The position numbers were made by a program, and so were the translations under genes. This document shows positions 1 through 8,094 of a DNA stretch of 64,000 nt, one piece after another. Origin of the DNA: a bacterium (lineage in GTDB: Bacteria > Pseudomonadota > Alphaproteobacteria > Caulobacterales > Hyphomonadaceae); NCBI GenBank assembly GCA_016125045.1, contig WGML01000005.1, positions 124,001-188,000 on the forward strand, given 5' to 3'. Position 1 is the stretch's first letter. Every line of letters starts with the position of its first letter. The notes beneath the pieces are model-generated. The model made no database searches, was not told where the DNA came from, and saw nothing but the letters and a program-made list of their open reading frames with translations.

Positions 1-1149
1 GGCGGGTCGGTCAAAGCCCTGGAGGCGAACCCGCGGACCTATATTCCCCAGACCCCGGGCTGGGAGTGGGTTGTCGCCAACATGGCCCGTTCACCCGTCG
101 TGTCCCTCGCCCTCGGGCCATGCGCGGGGCTTGGCGCGGGGAGGGTCGCGGCCAGCCATTATTCGGTGATGGTGAAGGGCTTGTCGCAAGTCTTTGTCGC
201 GGGCCCGCCGGTCGCCCGCGCCATCGGAGAGGAGGTCGACAAGGAGGGGCTTGGCGGCTGGGACATCCAGGCCCGCAACGGCGTCGTTGACGACGCTGTC
301 GCCTCGGAAGCGGACGCGTTCGCCCGCGCAAGGCGGTTCTTGTCCTACCTCCCCTCGAACGTCGACGAAGCCCCTCCGCGCACCGCGCCGACCGACGATC
401 CCCATCGGCGGGAAGACTTCCTCATCGACATCGTTCCGAAGGACGGCCGCACCCCCTACAAGCCTCGCCGCATCATCGAGGCGGCGTTCGACCGCGGCAG
501 TTTCTTCGAGATCGGCGAGCTCTGGGGCCGGTCGGTGGTGACCGGTTTCGCCCGGCTCGACGGCGTCCCCGTGGCGGTGCTCGCCGGAGACCCCTTCTTC
601 CTCGACGGCGCCTGGACGGCCGACGCCTGCGACAAGGTTGTCCGCCTGATGGACCTGGCGGACACTTTCCACCTGCCCGTCATCCACCTCGTCGACTGCC
701 CGGGGTTCGCGGTCGGGCAGCGGCACGAGCGGGCGGGCGTCACCCGGCGCGGCGTGCGCGCGATGGCTGCGGTCTATCAGGTGGACACGCCGGTCTGCGC
801 CATCGTGATCCGAAAGGCCTACGGGCTCGCCGGGTCCGCCATGTTCAACCCGACCCGCACCAAATGGCGCTATTGCTGGCCGTCGGGCGACTGGGGCAGC
901 CTTCCCATGGCTGGCGGCATCGAGGCGGCCTACAAGCGCCAGCTTGAAGCCTCCACCGACCCCGAGGCGGAGCTGCGCGCGCTCTACGCCAAGTTCGAGG
1001 CGATGCGATCGCCCTTCCGCACGGCGGAGGCGTTCATCGCGGAGGAGATCATCGATCCGCGCGACACCCGCCGCCTGCTCGTGGATTTCGCCCATCACGC
1101 GGTCCGCGTCCAGAAGACCGGCCCCCGCGCGAACGGGATGCGTCCTTGA
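1..1149 (+). CDS. Acyl-CoA carboxylase carboxyltransferase (beta) subunit, 5'-truncated
   Basis: Carboxyltransferase subunit of a biotin-dependent acyl-CoA carboxylase, moving CO2 from carboxybiotin to an acyl-CoA such as propionyl-CoA. The frame is open from the first base, so the N-terminus lies outside the window; about 382 residues remain of a family usually 510-540 long. The linker motif FLSYLPSN separates the two crotonase-like halves, and the C-terminal half carries HLVDCPGF and RKAYGLAG, matching the VDVPGF and RKAYGGA motifs of PccB. Family assignment is firm. The substrate cannot be fixed, because no biotin carboxylase or mutase gene is visible. The stop overlaps the TTG start of the next gene. 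Confidence 0.9.
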   Translation, partial: GGSVKALEANPRTYIPQTPGWEWVVANMARSPVVSLALGPCAGLGAGRVAASHYSVMVKGLSQVFVAGPPVARAIGEEVDKEGLGGWDIQARNGVVDDAVASEADAFARARRFLSYLPSNVDEAPPRTAPTDDPHRREDFLIDIVPKDGRTPYKPRRIIEAAFDRGSFFEIGELWGRSVVTGFARLDGVPVAVLAGDPFFLDGAWTADACDKVVRLMDLADTFHLPVIHLVDCPGFAVGQRHERAGVTRRGVRAMAAVYQVDTPVCAIVIRKAYGLAGSAMFNPTRTKWRYCWPSGDWGSLPMAGGIEAAYKRQLEASTDPEAELRALYAKFEAMRSPFRTAEAFIAEEIIDPRDTRRLLVDFAHHAVRVQKTGPRANGMRP

Positions 1150-2582
1150 GGTTCCCCGCAGGACCCGTCGCGCTCGCCGCCCTGCTTGCACAGATTGCCG
1201 GGTGCGGCTCACGCGTGTCTCATGCCGGCAAGGCTTCGTCTGCCTCTGCGGCGCTTGCCGAGGGTGGCCCGCTCGGGATCGATGTCATGACCACCGCTGC
1301 GCCTCCGCCTCCGGCCTTCCTCGTCGATCTGCCGGACGAAGAGCGTCACGGCCTTCCCACCAACTTCACGCAAGGCAAGGCCGGCGACCCCGTCTTGCCG
1401 GATCTCTTCGCCTCCCTGACCGGCGCACGCATCACCACGCCCGCGGCATGGCGCGCCATTCGACGGCCCGAACTCCTCGACCTGCTCGCGGCGCACCAGT
1501 TCGGCCGCACGCCGGATGCCGCCATCTCCGCCGAGCACGACGTCTGGGACGCCGGTTCTCCGGCTTTTGGCGGCCTCGCCATCCGCACACAGGTGGAGAT
1601 CAAGCTGTCGTCGGACGCCGGCGCATCCACCATGAATGTCGTGCTTTATCTGCCGGCGGCGGCTGTGGCCCGCTCATCCGGCCGCGTGCCCGTCATCCTT
1701 CGCCTCCTGTTCAGTCCGGTTGTCATCGGCGTCGACGACGAAGGGGTCAGAGAGGTCGACGGCTGGGTCACCACGGGCCCGGACGCGCCGAGGCGTGTGG
1801 CAGGACGGGATGCGCGCAGCCTCGGCAGGGTCGATGTCGCCGCCTTCGTGACCGCTGGCGTCGGGGTCGCGCTCATCTACTACGGAGAGATCGAACCGGA
1901 TTTCGCCGGAGGCGCGGCCCTTGGCGTCCGCCGCGTCTTCGCCTCCACGGCGGGACCGAGCGAACGCGCGCCAGGCGATTGGGGCGCGATCGGCGCGTGG
2001 GCCTGGGGGGCCTCCCGCGTGCTCGACTGGTTGCAAGCGCAGCCGGGGGTCGATCCCGACCGGATCGCGATCCAGGGCTTTTCACGACTCGGCAAGACCG
2101 CCCTCTGGGCCGCCGCGCAGGACGAGCGCTTCGCCGCGGTGATCGATTGCTGCTCCGGCGAGGGCGGCCAGTCTCTCTCCCGCCGCGAGTATGGGGAGAC
2201 GATCGCCCACATCACCGCACCGTCCGCCTTCGCCTACTGGTTCGCTCCGCGTTTCGCCGACTACGCCCGCAATCCAGAGGCGCTTCCCGTCGACGCGCAT
2301 ATGCTGCTCGCGGCGATCGCGCCCCGGCCGGTGCTGCTGATCAATGGAGAGACGGACGCATGGGCCGACCCCTACGGCGCGTTTCTCGCCGCTCGGGCGG
2401 CCTCGCCCGCATGGACCCTGCTCGGCGGGACTGGAATTGAACCCGCGGCGGACTTTCCCTCGCTCGACACCTCTGTCGGGGGCGATCTGCGCTACTTCAT
2501 CCATTCAGGCGGACATGACGCCGCGCCAACCGACGACGCCGCGATCCTCGCCTTCCTGCGCGAAAAACTCATCGATCAGTGA
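1146..2582 (+). CDS. CE15-like glucuronoyl esterase / alpha-beta hydrolase lipoprotein
   Basis: Probable exported carbohydrate esterase of the glucuronoyl esterase (CE15) type, which cleaves esters between lignin alcohols and glucuronic acid side chains of xylan. The start is TTG, overlapping the upstream stop as TTGA. A lipobox IAGC puts the lipidated Cys at residue 20. The nucleophile motif GFSRLGK (Ser313) corresponds to GCSRxGK of the family, SGEGG (Glu339) is a plausible acid and SGGHD (His457) the catalytic His; ALWAAAQDERFAAVI after the nucleophile is typical. The length of 478 residues fits. The substrate is inferred from family only; related algal-polymer esterases are possible. Confidence 0.75.
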   Translation: MRFPAGPVALAALLAQIAGCGSRVSHAGKASSASAALAEGGPLGIDVMTTAAPPPPAFLVDLPDEERHGLPTNFTQGKAGDPVLPDLFASLTGARITTPAAWRAIRRPELLDLLAAHQFGRTPDAAISAEHDVWDAGSPAFGGLAIRTQVEIKLSSDAGASTMNVVLYLPAAAVARSSGRVPVILRLLFSPVVIGVDDEGVREVDGWVTTGPDAPRRVAGRDARSLGRVDVAAFVTAGVGVALIYYGEIEPDFAGGAALGVRRVFASTAGPSERAPGDWGAIGAWAWGASRVLDWLQAQPGVDPDRIAIQGFSRLGKTALWAAAQDERFAAVIDCCSGEGGQSLSRREYGETIAHITAPSAFAYWFAPRFADYARNPEALPVDAHMLLAAIAPRPVLLINGETDAWADPYGAFLAARAASPAWTLLGGTGIEPAADFPSLDTSVGGDLRYFIHSGGHDAAPTDDAAILAFLREKLIDQ

Positions 2583-2605
2583 TCAGTATCGCCGAAAACC
2601 GCCCG

Positions 2606-4360
2606 CTAGTTGCGCTCCTGCCTCCAGCGTTTCGCGCGGCCCTCGCAGTCGTTCAATCGATAGTTGAGCTCCGCAGACTGCGCTTTCAGTCGATCGCGCT
2701 GGTTCACGCCGTGGTAGATGCGCTCGCGGTTCCAAGTCGGGCATTTGTACCTCAGGTTTTCGTCACGCACGGCTTCCATAGCTTCGGGGTTACACATGTT
2801 CATGTCGGGATTGCTTCGGCAAAAATCGACGCCGATGCGCTGAATCGCAGTCAAGAGGTTGACCCCCGCCCGCGCTTCCGCCTGTTGCCGTCGCTCGCGC
2901 TCCTCAGCCCAGGCGTTTTCCTGTTCCGCGAGCATCGCGGGCAATTGTTCACATCCCTCCTGCCACTGTGGTCCGGGCGAGCGCGCACAGATGAATTCCA
3001 AAGACCGGAGGGCGTTCGCTGGATAGATCACTTCGTGCACGCCCGGCGCGTCATCGAGCCAAGACAGCAGCAGAATCTCCATCGCTTCGGGGATGTTCAA
3101 CTCGGACGCGGCCGCCCACATCCTCCAAACCGTTTCCATATACAGTTCGTCAACCGCTGCGTCGTCCGCCACTTCCAGCATGGCCACGGCGCTGTCCCGA
3201 AGGCACTCACTGGTGCGCGGACTCCACGTCGCGTAAGCCCGAAACATCGAGAGCTCCACCACCGAAGCGCTGCCGACCGCCGCATCAGCCTTCAGCACGA
3301 TACACGCCGCATAGCGCCAGATTCGCGCGTCTTCGGTCTGCGCCTCCTGCACCTCTCGCATCCTTACTGCGGTGGCGCCAAAGCGACGGTTTGAGGCCGC
3401 ATCGAACTGGGGCGGCGGCGCGTTTGCGACGACCGCTCTCAGCCAACGTAGCTCCACCGCCTCGTCAGCGGGGTAGCTGGCGGCCCCGAGCCGCGACGCC
3501 TCCGCCAGCCAGCACGCGACCCGATAGTCCGTTTCCCCAATGCTCTCAAGGTGCGCCCGCGACGACTCCACGGTTGCCGCGGTGAACATGGGGTGAAACT
3601 CTAGGAGCGCCTTGTGGTCCTCGACTCGGTTCTCTGTGCGGACGGCTTGAGAGATCGCCGCCGCCCGGGTCTCCAGCATCAAGGCGCGCTCCCTCGTCCT
3701 CTGCTCCTGAAGCAGTCTCGCGACGACCGCGATCGCGTTCTCGGCGTAGTCGCGCGACATCCCTGTCCAGGCAGGATCGCCGCGCTCGGCCTGTGACAGC
3801 AGTCGCCGGAACGGCGGCAGAGCGGGCGATGCAGCGCTTTCTTCCAGATGTCTGCTGATTATCGGGTCACGCTCTGCCAGATCCTCGGGCGCCGAAGACC
3901 CGCCAAGCGCTTCGACCGTCTCATGCGCGCGCTTCGGCGGCCATGTACGGGTCGAAACAGCAAGGCGGCTCCAAGAGTCTCGCCGGTTGTTGTGGCGTCC
4001 CCGCGCTTCTGACACGAGCGCGCCCACGAAAGCCCGCCGCGCCTCAACGACGCTCAGCGTTTCGGTCGTCTTCTCCTCGGCTTTGGCAAGTCCGTCGCGC
4101 AGCTGGCCTTCCAGCTCCGCCGCTGACGCGCGATCGTTCGGAACAATGAAGAGCCGAATTCGGGCGGTGTCGCGCATCTGCGCGATGGGGGCGACGGGCG
4201 TTTCGCGAACCACGCAACTCTGCGGTTCGAACCGGTCGCGGGAGAACTCTAGGTCGACGGGTGTCCCGACCGACGGCCATTCTTTTGCACTCGCCGGCGA
4301 CAACGTCGATAGGCCCGCAAGGATCAGGAAGATCGGGACAGACCACGTTCCGACCCGCAC
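2606..4360 (-). CDS. Exported protein of unknown function
   Basis: No family recognised. A GTG start is preferred because a strong GGGGGAG lies 6 bases upstream and yields a clean signal peptide (MRVGTWSVPIFLILAGL, cleavage after SPASA). An in-frame ATG 42 bases further upstream (base 4402) is the alternative but has no good Shine-Dalgarno. The mature protein of about 560 residues looks alpha-helical, is rich in Ala/Arg/Glu and has scattered Cys, several of them in the last 100 residues. The C-terminal part is Gln/Glu/Arg-rich, possibly coiled coil. The gene looks less GC-rich than its neighbours. It sits alone, convergent to the esterase gene. Confidence 0.6.
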   Translation of the reverse strand: MRVGTWSVPIFLILAGLSTLSPASAKEWPSVGTPVDLEFSRDRFEPQSCVVRETPVAPIAQMRDTARIRLFIVPNDRASAAELEGQLRDGLAKAEEKTTETLSVVEARRAFVGALVSEARGRHNNRRDSWSRLAVSTRTWPPKRAHETVEALGGSSAPEDLAERDPIISRHLEESAASPALPPFRRLLSQAERGDPAWTGMSRDYAENAIAVVARLLQEQRTRERALMLETRAAAISQAVRTENRVEDHKALLEFHPMFTAATVESSRAHLESIGETDYRVACWLAEASRLGAASYPADEAVELRWLRAVVANAPPPQFDAASNRRFGATAVRMREVQEAQTEDARIWRYAACIVLKADAAVGSASVVELSMFRAYATWSPRTSECLRDSAVAMLEVADDAAVDELYMETVWRMWAAASELNIPEAMEILLLSWLDDAPGVHEVIYPANALRSLEFICARSPGPQWQEGCEQLPAMLAEQENAWAEERERRQQAEARAGVNLLTAIQRIGVDFCRSNPDMNMCNPEAMEAVRDENLRYKCPTWNRERIYHGVNQRDRLKAQSAELNYRLNDCEGRAKRWRQERN

Positions 4361-4453
4361 GAGCGACTCCCCCCCATAGTCGAGAAGCCTTTCGAGTAAC
4401 ATTCGCCACCGAACCCGGCAAGCGGACCCGTCAAACGGCGGCGACGCCCTGCC

Positions 4454-5545
4454 CTAGAGGTCGAAGGTCGAACCGATCGAATAGAAACCGGTGCGATAGA
4501 CGTTGAAGCGCCGCGAAGTGCCCGCCACCGGATCATTGAAAGCGAGGGTCGTCGCGTCCGCCGGCTGGCCTCCCACGAGGCTTGCAAATCCGCCGGCCAG
4601 CGTTGCGAACAACCGGTTGGCGCTCGCGGTCAGCCCGGCCGGCGGCGGGGCGGCTGGTCCGCCGGAATTCGCCTTCAGGGCGAGCGACATCCAGTCCGCG
4701 GTCGCCGCGAAAACCTGATCCGGTGTGGCGTCCTTCAGGTCAAGAAACACGATCTCGCCCGATGGGTCGAGCGCGAGGAAGACCGGCCCCCGCGTCCCGC
4801 CGAGCCCGTAGGCCGCCTTGACGCGCGATGCGCGATCGAAATCGTAGAGAGTGGTCAGCTCGCCGCAGTTTCCCTCATCAACGGCGTTTGCCCGTACGGG
4901 CCAGTGCGTGACGAGATAATCCCCGGTCGGATCATCCCGGCGCGCCTGCGCCTCGGTGCGCACCGTCGCGGTCCTGCGGCCGAGCAGCGCGTCGCAGAGA
5001 CGGCGGTTTTTCGCGCTCTCCCGGGCGTCCAGCAACACGACGCCCGTGGGCATGCCGTCCGCGCGGGGCAGATAGGATTCCGTTGGTGCGAGCACGTTGG
5101 AGACGATCTCGAAGTCAGCCGGCAGGACGACCCCCTGATCCGCGGGCTGCCGTGACGGTGCGGCGGGCCTCGGCGCGGCGGTCCCGCGTTCCGGCGACGC
5201 GGTCTGGGGCGCGCGCGAACCGGGGGCGGCTGTCTGTGGCGCGTTCGATTCAGGCGCACTCGATTCTGGCGCATTCGTGCTCGTCGATCCGGTCCGAGGC
5301 GACTGGGTTCCGAGGGCGCCGACATCGTCAGCGCCGGCCCCCGCCTCCTCCAATGCCGGCGCAGGTGGAGGGGCCGGCGGAGGCGGAGGCGGAGGCGGCG
5401 GGGGCGGCGGCGGCGCCTCCACCTCGACATACTCCTGATCCCCCGATGGACCAGAGGTCGGGCCCGCGCCGCATCCGGCGAGAAGCAGCAGGCCGCCGAG
5501 GCAAAGGGAGCCGGTGATGCGCGCGGCTGTCAGGGATCTCATCAT
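4454..5545 (-). CDS. Proline-rich lipoprotein with unknown C-terminal domain
   Basis: The N-terminal signal ends in a lipobox (LLLAGCGAG), so the product should be lipid-anchored. A Glu-flanked proline run (13 consecutive Pro, then PAPPPAPA) is followed by a low-complexity stretch with SAPES/NAPQT/TAAPGS-like pentapeptides to about residue 130, a likely periplasm- or wall-spanning spacer. The C-terminal 230 residues look globular, with two Cys; the stretch GPVFLALDPSGEIVFLDL resembles the cis-Pro strand of thioredoxin folds, but there is no CxxC, so this is only a structural guess. It could form a unit with the adjacent minus-strand exported genes. Confidence 0.6.
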   Translation of the reverse strand: MMRSLTAARITGSLCLGGLLLLAGCGAGPTSGPSGDQEYVEVEAPPPPPPPPPPPPPAPPPAPALEEAGAGADDVGALGTQSPRTGSTSTNAPESSAPESNAPQTAAPGSRAPQTASPERGTAAPRPAAPSRQPADQGVVLPADFEIVSNVLAPTESYLPRADGMPTGVVLLDARESAKNRRLCDALLGRRTATVRTEAQARRDDPTGDYLVTHWPVRANAVDEGNCGELTTLYDFDRASRVKAAYGLGGTRGPVFLALDPSGEIVFLDLKDATPDQVFAATADWMSLALKANSGGPAAPPPAGLTASANRLFATLAGGFASLVGGQPADATTLAFNDPVAGTSRRFNVYRTGFYSIGSTFDL

Positions 5546-5606
5546 GGCGGGCTCACTCTCTAATGGTCGAACGCGTCGCGACCGGACGCAGGAACGAACC
5601 AGCCCC

Positions 5607-6524
5607 TCAAGGCTGGATCAGCGGCTTTCGGAAGCGGAGGGTCATGCGGTCGCTCTCGCCGATCGCCTGATAGGTCGCCGGATCATATCCCTCCGCGCCG
5701 GGCTGGCCGGGCTCCGGCCGCCTCAGATTGGGCGGAAGCATCCACACGCCCAGCGGATGATCGGCGGTGTCCTTCAGATTGGCGTTGATCTCCGACGCCT
5801 CCTCGAAAACGAACCCCGCCGCCTCGGCGAGTTGAACGACATAGGCCTGCTGGACATAGCCGCTGGTCGCGGCCGGATCCTGCTCCGCCGACGACGGAAG
5901 CCGGTGTTCGACGACGCCGAACACGCCGCCCGGCTTCAGCGCGCGGAACGCATCTTCGAACATCTTGTCGGCGAAGCCCCCGCGCATCCAGTTGTGTACA
6001 CTGCGGAAAGTCAGCACCGCATCCGCTGCGCCATCGGGAGCAACTCCCGGGGCCGTGGCGCTCGCCACGGTCAACTCGATCGCGCCGTAGCGATCGGGAT
6101 CATCAATGAACGCGGCCTTGAACGCCTCGACATTTGCGCGGGCGTATTCGGACGTCGACGGATCGAAATGCGCGGCGATCAGGCGTCCGCCCCCCGCCTT
6201 CAGCCACGGCGCGAGGATCGCCGTGTACCATCCGCCGCCGGGCTGCAACTCGACCACCACGTCGGTCGGTTTGACGCCGAAGAACTCAAGCGTCTCCTTC
6301 GGATGGCGGAACACATCCCTCGCTCGCTCGGCGTCCGTCCGCCAGTCGCCGGCGATCGCCCAGTCGAGACTGCCCACAACCGGCCCCGCCTCCGTCGTCG
6401 CCGCGCTCGCTTCGACGCCTGAGGCCGCATCCGCCCGTTCCGACGGGCTGCACGCGGCGAGGCCGAGCGCCGCCAAGGCGGCGGCAAGCACCAGAGGGGT
6501 CGATCCGCGCCAGGTCATTCGCAT
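5607..6524 (-). CDS. Exported SAM-dependent methyltransferase-like lipoprotein (COG4798 type)
   Basis: Class I methyltransferase fold behind a lipoprotein signal (GLAAC, Cys25), the combination known for the COG4798 'predicted methyltransferase' family. Motif I is VVELQPGGGWYTAILAPWL; the following strand ends RLIAAHFDP; later parts include VLTFRSVHNWM and FRALKPGGVFGVVEHR. Length 305 is usual. AGAGG lies 7 bases before the chosen ATG. Its substrate is unknown, and it is odd for a SAM-dependent enzyme to be exported, because SAM is cytosolic. It is transcribed away from the hsp20 gene. Confidence 0.85.
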   Translation of the reverse strand: MRMTWRGSTPLVLAAALAALGLAACSPSERADAASGVEASAATTEAGPVVGSLDWAIAGDWRTDAERARDVFRHPKETLEFFGVKPTDVVVELQPGGGWYTAILAPWLKAGGGRLIAAHFDPSTSEYARANVEAFKAAFIDDPDRYGAIELTVASATAPGVAPDGAADAVLTFRSVHNWMRGGFADKMFEDAFRALKPGGVFGVVEHRLPSSAEQDPAATSGYVQQAYVVQLAEAAGFVFEEASEINANLKDTADHPLGVWMLPPNLRRPEPGQPGAEGYDPATYQAIGESDRMTLRFRKPLIQP

Positions 6525-6614
6525 TCGTCATCCTCTCCGATTGTCGTCTCGTTGACCGCGCCCGAGCGAAAGCCTGTTCCGCTAGGACAGACGCACCATA
6601 GCCCCGCGACGCCC

Positions 6615-6644
6615 CTTGACCAACCTCGACCTCGCTCCCAACTG
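6615..6644 (+). promoter_or_regulatory. Candidate heat-shock (RpoH) promoter of the hsp20 gene
   Basis: CCCTTGACC gives a strong -35-like CTTGAC at 6615-6620. About 17 bases later CCCAACTGAT is a weak match to the CCCCAT-type -10 of sigma-32 promoters. Position relative to the structured leader of a heat-shock gene supports it; the -10 is poor. Confidence 0.35.
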
Positions 6645-6680
6645 ATGTTCACGGGACGCCGATGTCGGGTCCCGCGTCGT

Positions 6681-6771
6681 CGACCGAGGACATGTGTCGC
6701 GGTCGGCAATCCAAACCCCCAGCCGTCTCGCCAGAGACGACTGACCTGTTGCTTGTGAAAGGACAGACACC
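6681..6771 (+). promoter_or_regulatory. ROSE-type RNA thermometer leader of hsp20
   Basis: Three consecutive stem-loops precede the start codon: 6681-6705 (CGACCG pairing with CGGTCG, inner GAC/GTC), 6724-6739 (perfect CGTCTC/GAGACG with loop GCCA) and 6746-6766. The last pairs CTGTT(G)CTT with AAGGACAG, so the Shine-Dalgarno AAGGA at 6759-6763 is sequestered opposite TTGCT with one bulged or non-canonical G. That UYGCU-versus-SD arrangement is the signature of ROSE elements known upstream of alphaproteobacterial small heat-shock genes. Heating should melt the last hairpin and allow translation. No energy was computed. Confidence 0.8.
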
Positions 6772-7257
6772 ATGACGACCTTTGACCTCTCGCCCATGTA
6801 CCGCACCGTGGTCGGCTTCGACCGGCTCGCGCACATGATCGACACCGCCTCCCGCCTGGATGGCGCTCAGGGCTACCCCCCCTACAACATCGAGCAATCG
6901 GTCGAGGACGAGAACGTCTTCGCGATCGAGCTTGCGGTTGCCGGCTTCGCGGAAGCCGACCTCGAGATCGAGGTGAAGGAGGGTCAGCTCCTCGTCACCG
7001 GCAAGCGTGAGCCGACCGAGGAGTCGCGGCGCTTCCTGCATCGCGGCATCGCGGAGCGGGGTTTCATCCGCCGCTTCCAGCTTGCCGACCATGTCGTGGT
7101 CACGGGCGCGGACCTGCGCAACGGCCTCCTGCGCATCGAACTGAAGCGCGAACTCCCCGAGGCGATGAAGCCGCGGCGGATCGCGATCGGTGCGGAGAGC
7201 CGTCCGAGCGTCATCGAGGGCGGCAAGTCCAGCCGCAAGGCGACCTCGGCCGCCTGA
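6772..7257 (+). CDS. ibpA: Small heat-shock protein, Hsp20/IbpA family
   Basis: ATP-independent holdase that binds unfolding proteins in the cytosol. The alpha-crystallin domain runs from about residue 35 to 135: YNIEQSVEDENVFAIELAV, then GFAEADLEIEVKEGQLLVTG, and FQLADHVVVTGADLRNGLL. The C-terminal tail contains a RRIAI element, the usual IxI-type oligomerisation motif in slightly altered form. Length 161 is standard. Translation is probably controlled by the ROSE hairpin that covers its AAGGA. Monocistronic; followed by a stable hairpin. Confidence 0.95.
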   Translation: MTTFDLSPMYRTVVGFDRLAHMIDTASRLDGAQGYPPYNIEQSVEDENVFAIELAVAGFAEADLEIEVKEGQLLVTGKREPTEESRRFLHRGIAERGFIRRFQLADHVVVTGADLRNGLLRIELKRELPEAMKPRRIAIGAESRPSVIEGGKSSRKATSAA

Positions 7258-7275
7258 CGCGACCTCACCTCACCC

Positions 7276-7298
7276 GCCGCGCGGCCTGACCGCGCGGC
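7276..7298 (+). terminator. Terminator-like hairpin after hsp20
   Basis: Perfect 9-bp GC stem GCCGCGCGG/CCGCGCGGC with a 5-base loop, 19 bases after the hsp20 stop and before the convergent rhomboid gene. No T-tract follows, so it is either a weak intrinsic terminator or a 3'-end stabiliser. Confidence 0.45.
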
Positions 7299-7422
7299 TA
7301 TCTGACACGGCGGCCGGGGTTTCCTCCCCCTCCCCCGGCAGTCGGAGCAGCGCCCTGGTCGCACCCCCGCGACCGGGGCGCGCTTGCATCAACCTGAACG
7401 ACCTGGCGGTCGACCCTTCGCC

Positions 7423-8037
7423 TCAGAAATTGGCGATGAAGCCGCGGGCCTCGTCGACCAGTTCGTAGAGTTGCGACGGCCACAGCACGCAGACGAGCGT
7501 CAGCCCCATCAGCGCGCCGCCAAGGTGCGCGTCATGGCCGATTCCGTCCTGGGCGCGGCCGGCCGCCATCGCCGAATAGCCGATGAACAGAACCGCGAAC
7601 AAAACCGCCGGCATCGGAATGAAGAAGAACAGGATCATCGCGAACGGCTGAAACAGCGCGAACACGATCATCGCGCCCGAAATCGCCCCGGACGCGCCGA
7701 GCGCGCGGTAGCGCGGATTGCGGAAGTTCTCGGTGAGCGCGAGCGCCGAGCCTGCGAGCATCGAGGCAAAATAGATCAGCAGGAAATTCACCGGACCGAG
7801 ACCAAGCTCCAGAAACGGCCCGAAGAAGAACAGCGTCAGCATGTTCATGAACAGATGCATCGGATCGCCGTGCAGGAAGCCCGACGTCACCACCCGGTAA
7901 TATTGCCGTCGCCGCAGCACGCCCTCGGTCGAGAGCAGGAACCGCTCCGCGATGCGGCTGTCCCGGAACGCCGCGATGCTGATCGCCACCGTCCCCAGGA
8001 GCAGGAGGATCGTGACAGGCGCCTCGAGTATCAGCAT
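7423..8037 (-). CDS. Rhomboid family intramembrane serine protease
   Basis: Six-TM intramembrane protease of the inner membrane. The nucleophile motif GASGAISG, the upstream amphipathic HLFMNMLTLFFFG (the HxxxN of TM2) and the catalytic His in AHLGGALMG are all present, so the protein is probably active. About 204 residues, the compact bacterial core without extra domains. ATG 8037 is chosen; a GTG one codon earlier is equally possible and no strong Shine-Dalgarno decides. Substrate unknown. Confidence 0.93.
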   Translation of the reverse strand: MLILEAPVTILLLLGTVAISIAAFRDSRIAERFLLSTEGVLRRRQYYRVVTSGFLHGDPMHLFMNMLTLFFFGPFLELGLGPVNFLLIYFASMLAGSALALTENFRNPRYRALGASGAISGAMIVFALFQPFAMILFFFIPMPAVLFAVLFIGYSAMAAGRAQDGIGHDAHLGGALMGLTLVCVLWPSQLYELVDEARGFIANF

Positions 8038-8094
8038 CACTTCATTTCGTCCCGACCGTGGCCGGAACCCCTGTCGCTGACTTGAGCCCGGCGC

